The notes under the pieces are model-generated. The model was given only the letters and a program-made list of their open reading frames with translations. It had not been told where the DNA came from and did not search any database. The translations under genes were made by a program, and so were the position numbers. DNA of 64,000 bases, taken from positions 1-64,000 of the forward strand of contig NZ_FRDI01000007.1 in NCBI RefSeq assembly GCF_900143255.1, given 5' to 3'. The stretch comes from Desulfovibrio litoralis DSM 11393. GTDB lineage: Bacteria; Desulfobacterota; Desulfovibrionia; Desulfovibrionales; Desulfovibrionaceae. Positions 26,643-35,300 of the stretch are shown here, in pieces; position 1 is the stretch's first letter, and each line of letters starts with the position of its first letter.

Positions 26643-26776
26643 AAAAAAACAAAAAGCCCAAACGGCTATTGTTCGGGCTTTGTTCTTTCAGGAGAGAATC
26701 AAGCTTATTTAGGGGGACAAGCTGAAATTGAAAGAAAGAAGTTGATATCAAGGTTAGGGACAATGTATCAAACTTA
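26643..26776 (-). ncRNA. Predicted sigma-54-dependent small RNA, copy 1
   Basis: Predicted from a sigma-54 core at 26787-26802, which sets +1 near 26776, and an intrinsic terminator at 26653-26681, giving about 134 nt. The RNA has no ORF. It can form a 5' hairpin (UUGAUA with UAUCAA), a central stem (AGCUU with AAGCU) with loop GUCCCCCUAAAU, and the terminator. The motif UUGUCCC followed by UAA appears twice and a UCUCUCC stretch precedes the terminator; these C-rich loops could pair with Shine-Dalgarno-type GGGA or GGAG. It would act as a trans-acting regulator, by analogy with sigma-54-driven multicopy sRNAs such as Qrr of Vibrio. It does not resemble a family I can name. Confidence 0.6.
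26653..26681 (-). terminator. Intrinsic terminator of sRNA copy 1
   Basis: On the minus strand AAAGCCC-GAAC pairs with GTTT-GGGCTTT, one G-U wobble included, and is followed by TTTTGTTTTTTT. Confidence 0.8.
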
Positions 26777-26786
26777 CTTTCTATTA

Positions 26787-26802
26787 AGCATTAAGCGTGC
26801 CA
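26787..26802 (-). promoter_or_regulatory. Sigma-54 promoter core, sRNA copy 1
   Basis: Minus strand TGGCACGCTTAATGCT. The -24 element TGGCACG is perfect, the GG-to-GC spacing is exactly 10 nt, and the -12 element is ATGCT instead of TTGCT. Confidence 0.65.
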
Positions 26803-26875
26803 AAAAAACAATAGCGATAACATATTGAAATAATTTACTTTAAACTCAAGCTACGCAAACAACAAAAACCATACT

Positions 26876-26920
26876 GTGCGATTTTAAGCGAACACATCTT
26901 TAAATCGTGCGATTTCGCAC
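26876..26920 (-). promoter_or_regulatory. Putative activator sites upstream of sRNA copy 1
   Basis: GTGCGATTTCGCAC (26907-26920) is a perfect 6-bp inverted repeat with a 2-nt centre, placed at about -137 from the predicted start. A half-site GTGCGA with a degenerate partner (TTTTAAGCG) lies at about -103. The spacing is typical of upstream sites for NtrC-family activators. Confidence 0.5.
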
Positions 26921-26982
26921 GGAAAAGAACTAATGCCTGACGTTCTAAAACACACACTGAAAAAAATTAAACAGTAAAACAC

Positions 26983-27117
26983 AAAAAAACAAAAAGCCCA
27001 AACGGCTATTGTTCGGGCTTTGTTCTTTCAGGAGAGAATCAAGCTTATTTAGGGGGACAAGCTGAAATTGAAAGAAAGAAGTTGATACCAAGGTTAGGGA
27101 CAATGTATCAAAACTTA
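26983..27117 (-). ncRNA. Predicted sigma-54-dependent small RNA, copy 2
   Basis: Same architecture as copy 1, predicted +1 near 27117 and about 135 nt long. Two differences fall in the RNA: an added U near the 5' end (GUUUUGAUAC) and GGUAUC in place of GAUAUC. The second change closes one more pair of the 5' hairpin (UUGAUAC with GUAUCAA), so it maintains or strengthens the structure. Both C-rich loops and the terminator are identical to copy 1. Confidence 0.6.
26993..27021 (-). terminator. Intrinsic terminator of sRNA copy 2
   Basis: Identical to the terminator of copy 1: a GGGCTTT/AAAGCCC stem and a T-rich tail on the minus strand. Confidence 0.8.
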
Positions 27118-27127
27118 CTTTCTATTA

Positions 27128-27143
27128 AGCATTAAGCGTGCCA
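27128..27143 (-). promoter_or_regulatory. Sigma-54 promoter core, sRNA copy 2
   Basis: TGGCACGCTTAATGCT, identical to copy 1 although flanking bases towards the upstream palindrome differ at several positions. Confidence 0.65.
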
Positions 27144-27216
27144 AAAAATCAACAATGATAACATATTGAAATAATTTATTTTAAACTCAAGCTACGCAAA
27201 CAACAAAAACCATACT

Positions 27217-27261
27217 GTGCGATTTTAAGCGAACACATCTTTAAATTGTGCGGTTTCGCAC
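27217..27261 (-). promoter_or_regulatory. Putative activator sites upstream of sRNA copy 2
   Basis: GTGCGGTTTCGCAC (27248-27261), one base off a perfect palindrome, at about -137, with the same half-site GTGCGA at about -102. The site lies just after the stop codon of the upstream gene. Confidence 0.5.
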
Positions 27262-27277
27262 GGGAATTAAAAACAAT

Positions 27278-29050
27278 CTATTGAGGAATATACGCCTTGA
27301 CAGATTCAAGATATTCTTCATCTAATAACCTGATTTGCTTAAATATATTATCAACAGCACAGTCAAGCTCTGCTAACCCGGCGGAGTTTTCAACAACAAA
27401 ATCAGAATTTTCTTTTTTCTTTTCTTCGTCCCACTGCCAAGAGGTGAACAACGCAATATCTTCTTCCGACAATCCACGTCGTTTTAAACGCTCTTCCCTA
27501 ATCTTTTTATCACAACAAACACTAATAATTATAGGCTGATATGGAGTTTTAATTGTTTTTTTGTCTAATGTTAGCGTTTGCATTATTTGACAAGGCTCTG
27601 TAAACGTTTCAAAAATTTGTTTAGCTTCAAAAAACAAAGGAATTTCAGCAACAGAAAATAAAGCATCATCATCTAACATCGCTGATTTATTCCAAAAATT
27701 TTCCAAAGCATGTTTCACTAAAGGGTGTACAAACTCCTCTAAATCACGCTTTACCTTTGGGTTTTGTTTAATGAAATCAAAGAGCTTTCTTTTATCTACA
27801 GCTTTTTTATCAAAGTCATAAAAACTTTTTTCGCTTAATTCTTCATCGCTTTCATAAATACGTGTAAAACGCCCACCATATAACTTGTCTATTAAAAGCC
27901 ACCCTTCGTTATCAGGTTGATATAATTCACTAACGACTTTATCAGCACTAAAAATAGTTATCCCACGTTTCGCAAAAGCCTGTAAAACAGTACTCTTCCC
28001 CGCTCCTGCCGAACCTGTTAAAATAACCCGCCAAGGTCGCTTGGCACACGCAGTCAAAGCCTCAATAAAATCCCTCGGTGGAGAGACATTAAAAGAACTT
28101 AAGCCTGTTTCCTCTTTATCCTGACTATTCAAAGAAGAACATTCGTGCGTTTTCGCACATAATTTTGGATATTCAAATTCTATATGCCAAGCATGGAGCA
28201 TTTGACGCTTAACTTTTTTAAAAGCCGCTTGTTTGGCTTGATAAGCTTTTACAATTTCGCTTTCATAAACTTTATCGCCCAGCAAGGGGTGTCCGATCGC
28301 ACTAAAATGCACCCTAATTTGATGAGTACGCCCTGTAACGATCTCAACTTCGACTAAACTAAACAGCCCAGATGGCTCAACCCAAAGCTTTTTCCAATAA
28401 GTCAAAGCTTCTTTTCCGCCTTTATTTAAGGGTAAAACGGCACGTCGTGTTTTAAAGTTCGGGTCTCGTCCAAGCGGAAGTTCAATCGTTCCACTCTCAC
28501 CTTTTGGTTCGCCATAAACCAAAGCCAAGTATTTTTTATGCACCTTACGCTCTGAAAAAGCACGGCTTAACGCCAAGCTTATAGGCTCGGACAAAGCAAC
28601 AAGCACAAGCCCGCTCGTGTCTTTATCCAAACGATGAACAATTCCCGGACGCAAGCCTTCCATTTTTGCCAATTGAGGATATGCGTTTAAAAGACGCTGA
28701 ACCAAAGTATTTTCTTTTTGACTTTCACAAGGATGAACAGTCAGCCCCGCCTCTTTATTAACAACAAGAATATCACCAACTTGAGCTACTATCTCAAGCT
28801 GACCGGCTTCAGGAACTAAAGAACTTTCCGTAAGTTCAGGTTTAAAACAAACAAAATCATCAACATGCAAAGCCTGTTTCGGAATTAAACAAAGTTGTCC
28901 GTTTACGCTGACCTGTCCGGATAAAATCGCTTTTTTAATTTTTTCCCGTGAAACAGTATATTTCTGTATAAGATTTAACTGTTCCGCCAAAAAAATATCT
29001 AAACGTTTTGTCGCTTTTAATACGGAGAAAGAAACTTCTTTATTGTCCAT
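27278..29050 (-). CDS. Fusion of RluD-type pseudouridine synthase and dephospho-CoA kinase
   Basis: A 590-aa two-enzyme protein. Residues about 14-75 form an S4 RNA-binding domain. Residues about 85-310 are an RluA/RluD-family pseudouridine synthase, with catalytic Asp142 in HRLDKDTSGL and the motif GRTHQIRVHFSAIGHPLLGD. After a linker (about 310-335) a CoaE domain follows: P-loop GSAGAGKST (about 344-352), FSADKVVSELY and CCDKKIREERLKRRG. CoaE phosphorylates dephospho-CoA in the last step of CoA synthesis; the first half modifies 23S rRNA. The start overlaps the PEP-synthase-like gene by 11 nt, so it is the last gene of that operon. As far as I recall such fusions occur in Desulfovibrio, so it is lineage-typical rather than an artefact. 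Confidence 0.92.
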   Translation of the reverse strand: MDNKEVSFSVLKATKRLDIFLAEQLNLIQKYTVSREKIKKAILSGQVSVNGQLCLIPKQALHVDDFVCFKPELTESSLVPEAGQLEIVAQVGDILVVNKEAGLTVHPCESQKENTLVQRLLNAYPQLAKMEGLRPGIVHRLDKDTSGLVLVALSEPISLALSRAFSERKVHKKYLALVYGEPKGESGTIELPLGRDPNFKTRRAVLPLNKGGKEALTYWKKLWVEPSGLFSLVEVEIVTGRTHQIRVHFSAIGHPLLGDKVYESEIVKAYQAKQAAFKKVKRQMLHAWHIEFEYPKLCAKTHECSSLNSQDKEETGLSSFNVSPPRDFIEALTACAKRPWRVILTGSAGAGKSTVLQAFAKRGITIFSADKVVSELYQPDNEGWLLIDKLYGGRFTRIYESDEELSEKSFYDFDKKAVDKRKLFDFIKQNPKVKRDLEEFVHPLVKHALENFWNKSAMLDDDALFSVAEIPLFFEAKQIFETFTEPCQIMQTLTLDKKTIKTPYQPIIISVCCDKKIREERLKRRGLSEEDIALFTSWQWDEEKKKENSDFVVENSAGLAELDCAVDNIFKQIRLLDEEYLESVKAYIPQ

Positions 29051-31802
29051 TTAATTCAGATGCTGTTATTTTCGTTTTCTCAGGTGGAACAAAAGGCGTT
29101 AATTGCCCTAAACCCGTTTGCAGGTTTTCTCTAAAGTTTACAACGCCCGCCTCGCTACCAAGACCTATATCCGCTTGGCGAGAATGCACAATAATATGTC
29201 CAACGGCAACAAGTGCTTCAAACAAATGCGGCTCCGAAACCTCTTCCATACGTGCAAAAAGAGCGTCTTGTTTAATATCGACCATAAAGCCCAATTGGCT
29301 CAAAACCTCACCTAAGGTATTAGCTCTTGCTTTACGCTTTGCCAAATTTGAAGCCCCGCCTTTAAAGTGAAAATTCAAATAATTTTCGACATCATTTTTT
29401 CCGCTTTGAGCCTCAACCGTACAAAAGTGATAGCCAAACGAAGCCTGAAGCGTGCAATAATTTCGACTAATCAAGAAATAATTACGAGCTGACATAGAAT
29501 TATTACCTTGTCTACTTAGTTCAAGCTCAGGATTAATCGCACTTTCAGCCATTAACGCCATAAAGCCAACCGAAGTTGTAGCGGGCGGACCCGCCCAAGG
29601 AACAGCCGACATACCGTGCCATAAAGCCAACATAGGCAAGGAGGCAATATTTGAGATATCAACGGTTTTTGTCGGAACATCTTCGTAAAAACCGTCTCCA
29701 AGATTAATAATCCAATATTGCAATTTATGTTTGGCAACAAGCTGTTTCCCGGCACGCAAGTGATCGGTTGAATTTGTATTAAAAAATTCCGTAACCGCTT
29801 TTTCATGACAAAAACGTGTAATATCATGCAAGGTTTGACAAAAAGCCGGTGCAAACTCAGGCGTATTTGGCGACAATAAATTTAAAGGAATGATTAATTC
29901 GCTCACTTCGGCTAAAGTTTTATAAACAGGACTATTTGATAAAACAGGTAAAAGCCGTTCACCCTCACTCACCACAGGAATATTTTCCGCTTTACCTTGA
30001 TATATTTTCGCAGCAAAAGCATCAACGGTAACATAGGCAGCATCAGGAGGCGAAGGTAGTTGGTCTAAATCTTTATTATTTTTTATTTCAGCCTGATATG
30101 CACGATAAACTTTATCGGCGTTCTGCAATTTTGCCAAAACTCCATTTGCGTTAAAAACCGCGGGAATCCCATATTCTCTGGCAACGCTTGCCAAGTGTCC
30201 GGCGGCTCCCCCGGTTTCGGCGATAACTGCCGAAGCTTTGGATAAAAGCACAGCCCAACGAGAATGTGCCTGGTGTACAACCAAAACAGCTCCGGTGGGA
30301 AATTCAAGAATATCAGACTCTAAACGTACAATACGCACAACGCCCGTGCTTATTCCGGGGCTGGCGGTAATTCCGCCTTCTGATAAAAGAGGTAAGCCCG
30401 GGTTAAAAGCTTCTTCGCTTTCTTCTCTTGCCTTTGGCAGAGGTCTGCTTTGTAAAATAATAATATTATTGTTTAAATCAATTGCCCATTCCACATCTTG
30501 AGGGACTCCGTAAAACTCTTCCGCCTCTACGACAATCTTACTCAACATAAAAATTTGTTCATCGGTCAAAGAAGAAGCAACAGCGGTTTCAGCGTCCAGA
30601 GTGATTTTTTCCAAACCGTTTTCCGAACAAATAAGTTTATATTCTTTATTACCGATACTTCTTTTTAAAACGCTAAATTGTTCTTCCAAGCTCTTGCTTG
30701 GGTCTAACTTAGACGGTCTTTTTACGCTAAACACATCAGGAGACGTATCGCCGTCAACAACAGTTTTAGGCAAGCCCCAACTAGAGTTGATTACAACGTA
30801 ATCAGCCTTGGCACACATAGGGTTTCGACTATAAGCAACCCCGCCGGCTAAGGCATTAACCATAATTATACAACCAACACACATAGGGACGTCTTCGTCA
30901 ACCAAACCGTGATTCGCGCGATAGGTAATTCCCTGAACGCTATATTTACTTGAAAAAACTTCTTTTACTTTTCTAATCACATCATTAGGGGAAACATTTA
31001 ATACGGAAGTATATTGACCGGCAAAAGAGGTTTCTCCGCCGTCTTCGTCTAAAGCCGAGCTACGCACGGCAAATTTGGCGTTTGGATATTTTTTTTCCAA
31101 TTCGGCAATTGCTTGTTCTATCTGTACTTCCAACGCACGAGGAAAAACAGCCTCTTTAATGAGTTTTTGAATATTTAAACTCAAAGCAAAAACTTCGTCC
31201 AATTCTTTAGCGTTAGCACTTTGAATCAAACGTCTAACTTCGTCTCTTAAGCCGTTATGACGCACAAATTCACGATAACCACTCGCTGTAACAACAAAAC
31301 CATCAGGCACGGAAAAATGTAAGCTTTTGGCGACTTCTGCCAAATTTGCCATTTTTCCTCCAACCTCAGTAATTAAATCGACGCCGGCTTGGTTTAAAGG
31401 AATAATCAAAGGGGCGTTGGCTTTAAGCGGTTGGTTTGCTTTTGCTTCAACTACTTTGAGAATATCACCGCTGATTAAAGAAAAACGGTTAAACAGATCA
31501 AGATACGCATCACCTGCCAAGGTATTTAACGCTTCAATCATACGATAAACGTTAATGCTAACCTGTGTGGTTTGGCTACGGACATAACTCATATCAAAGG
31601 GAGTTTCTCCCGATAATCTTGCTTCCATATCTGCCATAATTTCTAATGCGCGTTTATTGGCGGAAAGCAAAACTCGAAACTGTTTGCAACGAGCGTTAAA
31701 GGCATCTTTTAATGCCTCAACGGCGGCCGACTTTCGCCTTTCTTTTTCTGTTTTTCTTTTTTTATAATCAAAAAAAGATAAAAGCTGATTAAATATAGAC
31801 AT
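29040..31802 (-). CDS. PEP synthase-like phosphotransferase
   Basis: A 920-aa protein of the PEP synthase / pyruvate phosphate dikinase group. A short helical N-terminus (about 1-130) is followed by the ATP-grasp PEP/pyruvate-binding domain (about 140-455: KMANLAEVAKSLHFSVPDGF, FAVRSSALDEDG, AGGVAYSRNP) and the swivelling phospho-His domain (about 480-560) with His536 in ETGGAAGHLASVAREYGIP. The C-terminal 300 residues do not resemble the usual PEP-binding TIM barrel; they include FKGGASNLAKRKARANTL. Without the barrel it may not be a true PpsA. It starts 11 nt after a CheY-like gene and overlaps rluD-coaE, so the three form one operon. Confidence 0.8.
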   Translation of the reverse strand: MSIFNQLLSFFDYKKRKTEKERRKSAAVEALKDAFNARCKQFRVLLSANKRALEIMADMEARLSGETPFDMSYVRSQTTQVSINVYRMIEALNTLAGDAYLDLFNRFSLISGDILKVVEAKANQPLKANAPLIIPLNQAGVDLITEVGGKMANLAEVAKSLHFSVPDGFVVTASGYREFVRHNGLRDEVRRLIQSANAKELDEVFALSLNIQKLIKEAVFPRALEVQIEQAIAELEKKYPNAKFAVRSSALDEDGGETSFAGQYTSVLNVSPNDVIRKVKEVFSSKYSVQGITYRANHGLVDEDVPMCVGCIIMVNALAGGVAYSRNPMCAKADYVVINSSWGLPKTVVDGDTSPDVFSVKRPSKLDPSKSLEEQFSVLKRSIGNKEYKLICSENGLEKITLDAETAVASSLTDEQIFMLSKIVVEAEEFYGVPQDVEWAIDLNNNIIILQSRPLPKAREESEEAFNPGLPLLSEGGITASPGISTGVVRIVRLESDILEFPTGAVLVVHQAHSRWAVLLSKASAVIAETGGAAGHLASVAREYGIPAVFNANGVLAKLQNADKVYRAYQAEIKNNKDLDQLPSPPDAAYVTVDAFAAKIYQGKAENIPVVSEGERLLPVLSNSPVYKTLAEVSELIIPLNLLSPNTPEFAPAFCQTLHDITRFCHEKAVTEFFNTNSTDHLRAGKQLVAKHKLQYWIINLGDGFYEDVPTKTVDISNIASLPMLALWHGMSAVPWAGPPATTSVGFMALMAESAINPELELSRQGNNSMSARNYFLISRNYCTLQASFGYHFCTVEAQSGKNDVENYLNFHFKGGASNLAKRKARANTLGEVLSQLGFMVDIKQDALFARMEEVSEPHLFEALVAVGHIIVHSRQADIGLGSEAGVVNFRENLQTGLGQLTPFVPPEKTKITASELNGQ

Positions 31803-31813
31803 AAATATTCTGC

Positions 31814-32170
31814 TTAATGTTTTATTATTTCGTTTAAACGAAAAATTAAGTCGTTAATAGCAACAGGTTTCATAATATAATCAGCCGCACCGGTTTCAAC
31901 GGCAGATAACGCCGTATTAACTCCCGCATGACCGGATAAGACAACGACAGGCAAATCAGGTTTTAATACTTTGATCCGTTTTAATAATTCAAGGCCGTCA
32001 ATTTCAGGCATTTTAACATCTAAGACCACGGCGTCAAACTCTTCTTTTTTCAATAAATCCAACGCCTTTAAACCACTGGTAAAAGTAGTAATCGCTATAT
32101 TACGCTTTTCAAAGCGTTGTTGCATCAATTCTAAAAATTCACTTTCATCATCAATCATTAATATATGCAT
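31814..32170 (-). CDS. Single-domain response regulator
   Basis: A 118-aa receiver domain alone. The acidic pocket is IDDES, the phospho-acceptor is Asp51 in VLDVKMPEIDG, with the conserved Ser/Thr region VLSGHAG and Lys in DYIMKPV. No output domain, so it works by protein contact. The CAGGGGTAGA before the ATG is a fair ribosome binding site. It heads the operon with the PEP-synthase-like protein, which is the most likely partner or target, but no kinase is adjacent. Confidence 0.9.
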   Translation of the reverse strand: MHILMIDDESEFLELMQQRFEKRNIAITTFTSGLKALDLLKKEEFDAVVLDVKMPEIDGLELLKRIKVLKPDLPVVVLSGHAGVNTALSAVETGAADYIMKPVAINDLIFRLNEIIKH

Positions 32171-32330
32171 TCTACCCCTGCCTTTGTTATGCAGTTATTT
32201 AAACCGTATTATATCTAAACAAACCAAGACAAATAAAGATTTTGAAAAGTATTATACCAAAAGCATTTTTTTACGGCAAGACAAAATCGCAAACAAATAT
32301 ACTTAAAACGCTTATAACCTCAACATAATC

Positions 32331-35300
32331 TTAATCTTCATAGCCAAAAATACGCAAAGGTAACGTTAATACACTTTTAGTAATTTGAAATACGGAAGTC
32401 GGTACAGCTTGTAAACCCTTTACGGAAACTTCGGGGTTTGAGAGCGAACCGGTTACGGTTACGGGAATAGTCGGGCCTTTAATTACAATAACATTAATGC
32501 GAGTATCAATTGTGCGTTTGTTTAAGTCTATTGTTGCCCTACCGTTCATTTCGAGCAAACCGGAATTAAGTTTAAAGTTATCTGTTTTAATAACACCGTT
32601 AGTCATAGCTCCGCTTGCAGTCGCAAGACTAAAAGAAGTTCCGCTGCTTTTTCGTTTTTTAGTGTCATTAACGTTTGGCGGATCAGTAAAATATTGCCCG
32701 TCTTTAAACTGTATATTCCAAGGACCGGAAACACCAGACGGAATATCGTCCATACTTTTTGCGACCCCGGAAAGATTGGTATTTAAAAACATCTTGCCTG
32801 TTGCATATTCTTTTTCGAACAAAGAGATCATAAATCTTGAAACATTAACCTGTTCCGCATTTATATTTAAAGCACTAACCAAAGCGTTGTTTTCAACTTT
32901 TGAGCTTAGATCAAGTTTAAAATGACCGTCATACAATTTTGAACTAACGGGTTTTAAGTTAATTCGCCCATCAGCCACCGAAAGATCAGCCTTAAGATTG
33001 TTAAAGTCGAGCTTAAAAATGCGTAAATGTTCCGCATTTAAACTTGCCTGTATTTTATTTTCATATAGTGGAGTAAAATTCCAAGGCTTTGCTTTGGGTT
33101 TTTCGCTTGTTTTGTTTTCTGATTCAGGCTTTGATTTTTCTCTATAATCATCAAAGTTAAAAGACCCCAAGCTTAAACTTAGCTTCCAGTCATATTTTGG
33201 AGCAAGTTTGTTATTCGCATCAGCCGAACCAAGCACCTTTTTTTCAAGGTCAAATTTAAAAGGCGTCAAATCTAACTTGCCTTGCATATTTTTAATTTTA
33301 AGGGCTTCACCCTTAGCATTAATATCCGCAGAACAGTCAAGGTTATTTAACATTTTTTCATTTTTTGGAACGGCTAACCCAAGACCGGAATTTAGCCCGG
33401 TTCCGTCTAAAAAGTCTCTTAATTTATTAGATTTAAAGCCCAAACTCATATCGTAAACAGTATCAGTATTAACAACTTGCCCTCTATCGTTAAGGCTTCT
33501 GTTCCCCCACAATCTTTCGGCTTTAAACTTTCCGGTGATTGTAGAGTTAAACAAGCTTAAATTCATTTTATCGAGGCTAAGCCCTTTTCTCTCTAGTTGA
33601 AGATTTAATATTCCACGCAAGCCCATATTAAGCGGGCGTTCTTGTTCAAAACTTTTAAAGGTTCCACGAGAATAGGTTTCAAAATCTATATTTTCAACTT
33701 TAGTAAACTTCTGAGCTTCTAAATCCATTAAAACAGGCGTATTAAATTTAGCTTTTTTTATAACAAACTGATTAAAGGTTAGCCCGCCAATATCAAAAGG
33801 ACCTTGAATATCCGCAGTCAATTCGCCGCTTAAATTAAGTATGCGTTTAATATTTTCTATGCGTAAATTTTTTGCACTGACTAAAAGCCTTGCGAAAGGC
33901 AACTCCATATCTCCAAAGCTTGACTTATTTCCCTGTTTCTTAATATCTCCCCCGCCAATAATAACCAGTTTAAACGGATCAACATTCTGCAAATCTGCAT
34001 CAGCAGTAACAACTTTTCCAACCAATAGCCCATTAAAGTTTAGGTTTGCCCTACCTTTAGTATTCACCACATCAGACAACAACACAGTCATAGGTTCGGT
34101 ATTAATATTTTGCAATTTGGCTCTAATTACAACGTCTTTGGTAAGATCAAGATCCACCACCCCCGTTCCGCCATAAACATTACCCACTTGAGCATTTAAA
34201 GCGACTAATTTTTTAGTCATATCCGGAAATATGCGTACTTTTATAGTGTCAATATCAAATAAATTTACCTTTGCTTTTTTGGCAAAAATCAAAATATTAA
34301 AAGGAAATTCACCAAAATCTGAAACCCTGGAGTTAGGCCCGAAAAAAGGCAAAGGCGGTAAAGAGGTTAAAGGAGGCGGCTCTTTATAACCACCTTGTTT
34401 TTCTGAAGGTGAAAGATCGGGAATAACCCTATTTGCATCAACAAAATCGGTATTTAAACTTAAATATAAAGAGGGTTTCAAAAAGTTAGGCACAATACCA
34501 AGACCACTAATCTTAACATATGGCGTCTTAATATTATCTGAGGAAAACGCAAAGTGGCTTCCAACCCCTAGAGCATTAACATTTCCGCCGGCTTTGTTCA
34601 AAGTATGTTGCAAACCGTTTGGAAGTTTACGCGTAAAACCGAGCCAGCGAGTTAAGCTGAAATTATTAACCGACAACTCTACGATAGTAAGCGGAGTAAA
34701 AGTAAATAAATTATAAACATTTATATGTCCGTAAGCACTTAATCCATCGCCATTGACTTCAAGTTTTGAAATATTTAAACTTTGATCGGTCAAACTTAAA
34801 TCTGCGTCCAAGCCTAATCTCAAACGCCCAAAGATAGAGCCTTTTGGACTTGAATATTTATCTGAATAGAGGTTAAGCGAGAGTTTTGGCGAACTTAACT
34901 TTAATTTGCCTTGTTCTTGATCTTGCAACGCAAAAGGGAGGCTGAGTTTTGTATCAAGTGTAAAGTTTATAGGTGGAGAATCAGGTTGTTCCACGACCTC
35001 AGCAGGCATTTTTAAATCAGTTTCAATTGTTAATTCCGCAAGCTGAGGAAACTTGTCGTCATCTTGGTCTGTAATACTAAAAGAAATATTTAAGTCATTA
35101 ACATCATACCACTCTGTTTTTGTGCTTTCAAAATAAAAACGCCCTTTATTAATTTCTATCTTGTCCAAGCTTGGCAAAATCGGTTTTAACAAGGCATAAA
35201 GCTTCATTTCTATCCTATCTTGCAGATCTATATCTGGAGAGGTGAATGACTCCGTCTTGTTTGTGCCTGCTTCAAGCGTATCGGTATCTGCCTTAATAGT

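Larger units (their letters stand above)
26639..26922 (-). repeat. Duplicated 284-bp unit, copy 1
   Basis: This stretch recurs at 26979-27263 in the same orientation, with a 340-bp period and a 56-bp unrelated spacer. I count about 8 substitutions and one 1-nt indel. The differences are concentrated between the promoter core and the upstream palindromes; the predicted RNA and the promoter core are nearly unchanged, as expected for selection on an RNA gene. Confidence 0.9.
26979..27263 (-). repeat. Duplicated 284-bp unit, copy 2
   Basis: Second copy of the unit at 26639-26922, 285 bp here because of one extra A near the predicted RNA start. Its right end lies 15 nt from the stop codon of the rluD-coaE gene. 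Confidence 0.9.

Noticed and set aside
26639-27263. Plus-strand reading of the duplicated unit as CsrB/RsmZ-like RNA, because GGA motifs (CAGGAGAG, TTAGGGGGACAA, TTAGGGACAA) appear on that strand
   Set aside because: No plus-strand promoter is seen and the terminator with its T-tract and the sigma-54 core both point to the minus strand. The GGA motifs are the complement of the C-rich loops.
26639-27263. CRISPR-like repeat pair
   Set aside because: Only two long units, not short repeats with regular spacers, and no cas genes.
32191-32205. Sigma-54-like element before the CheY-like gene (minus strand)
   Set aside because: GG and GC are 11 nt apart instead of 10 and the surrounding consensus is poor.
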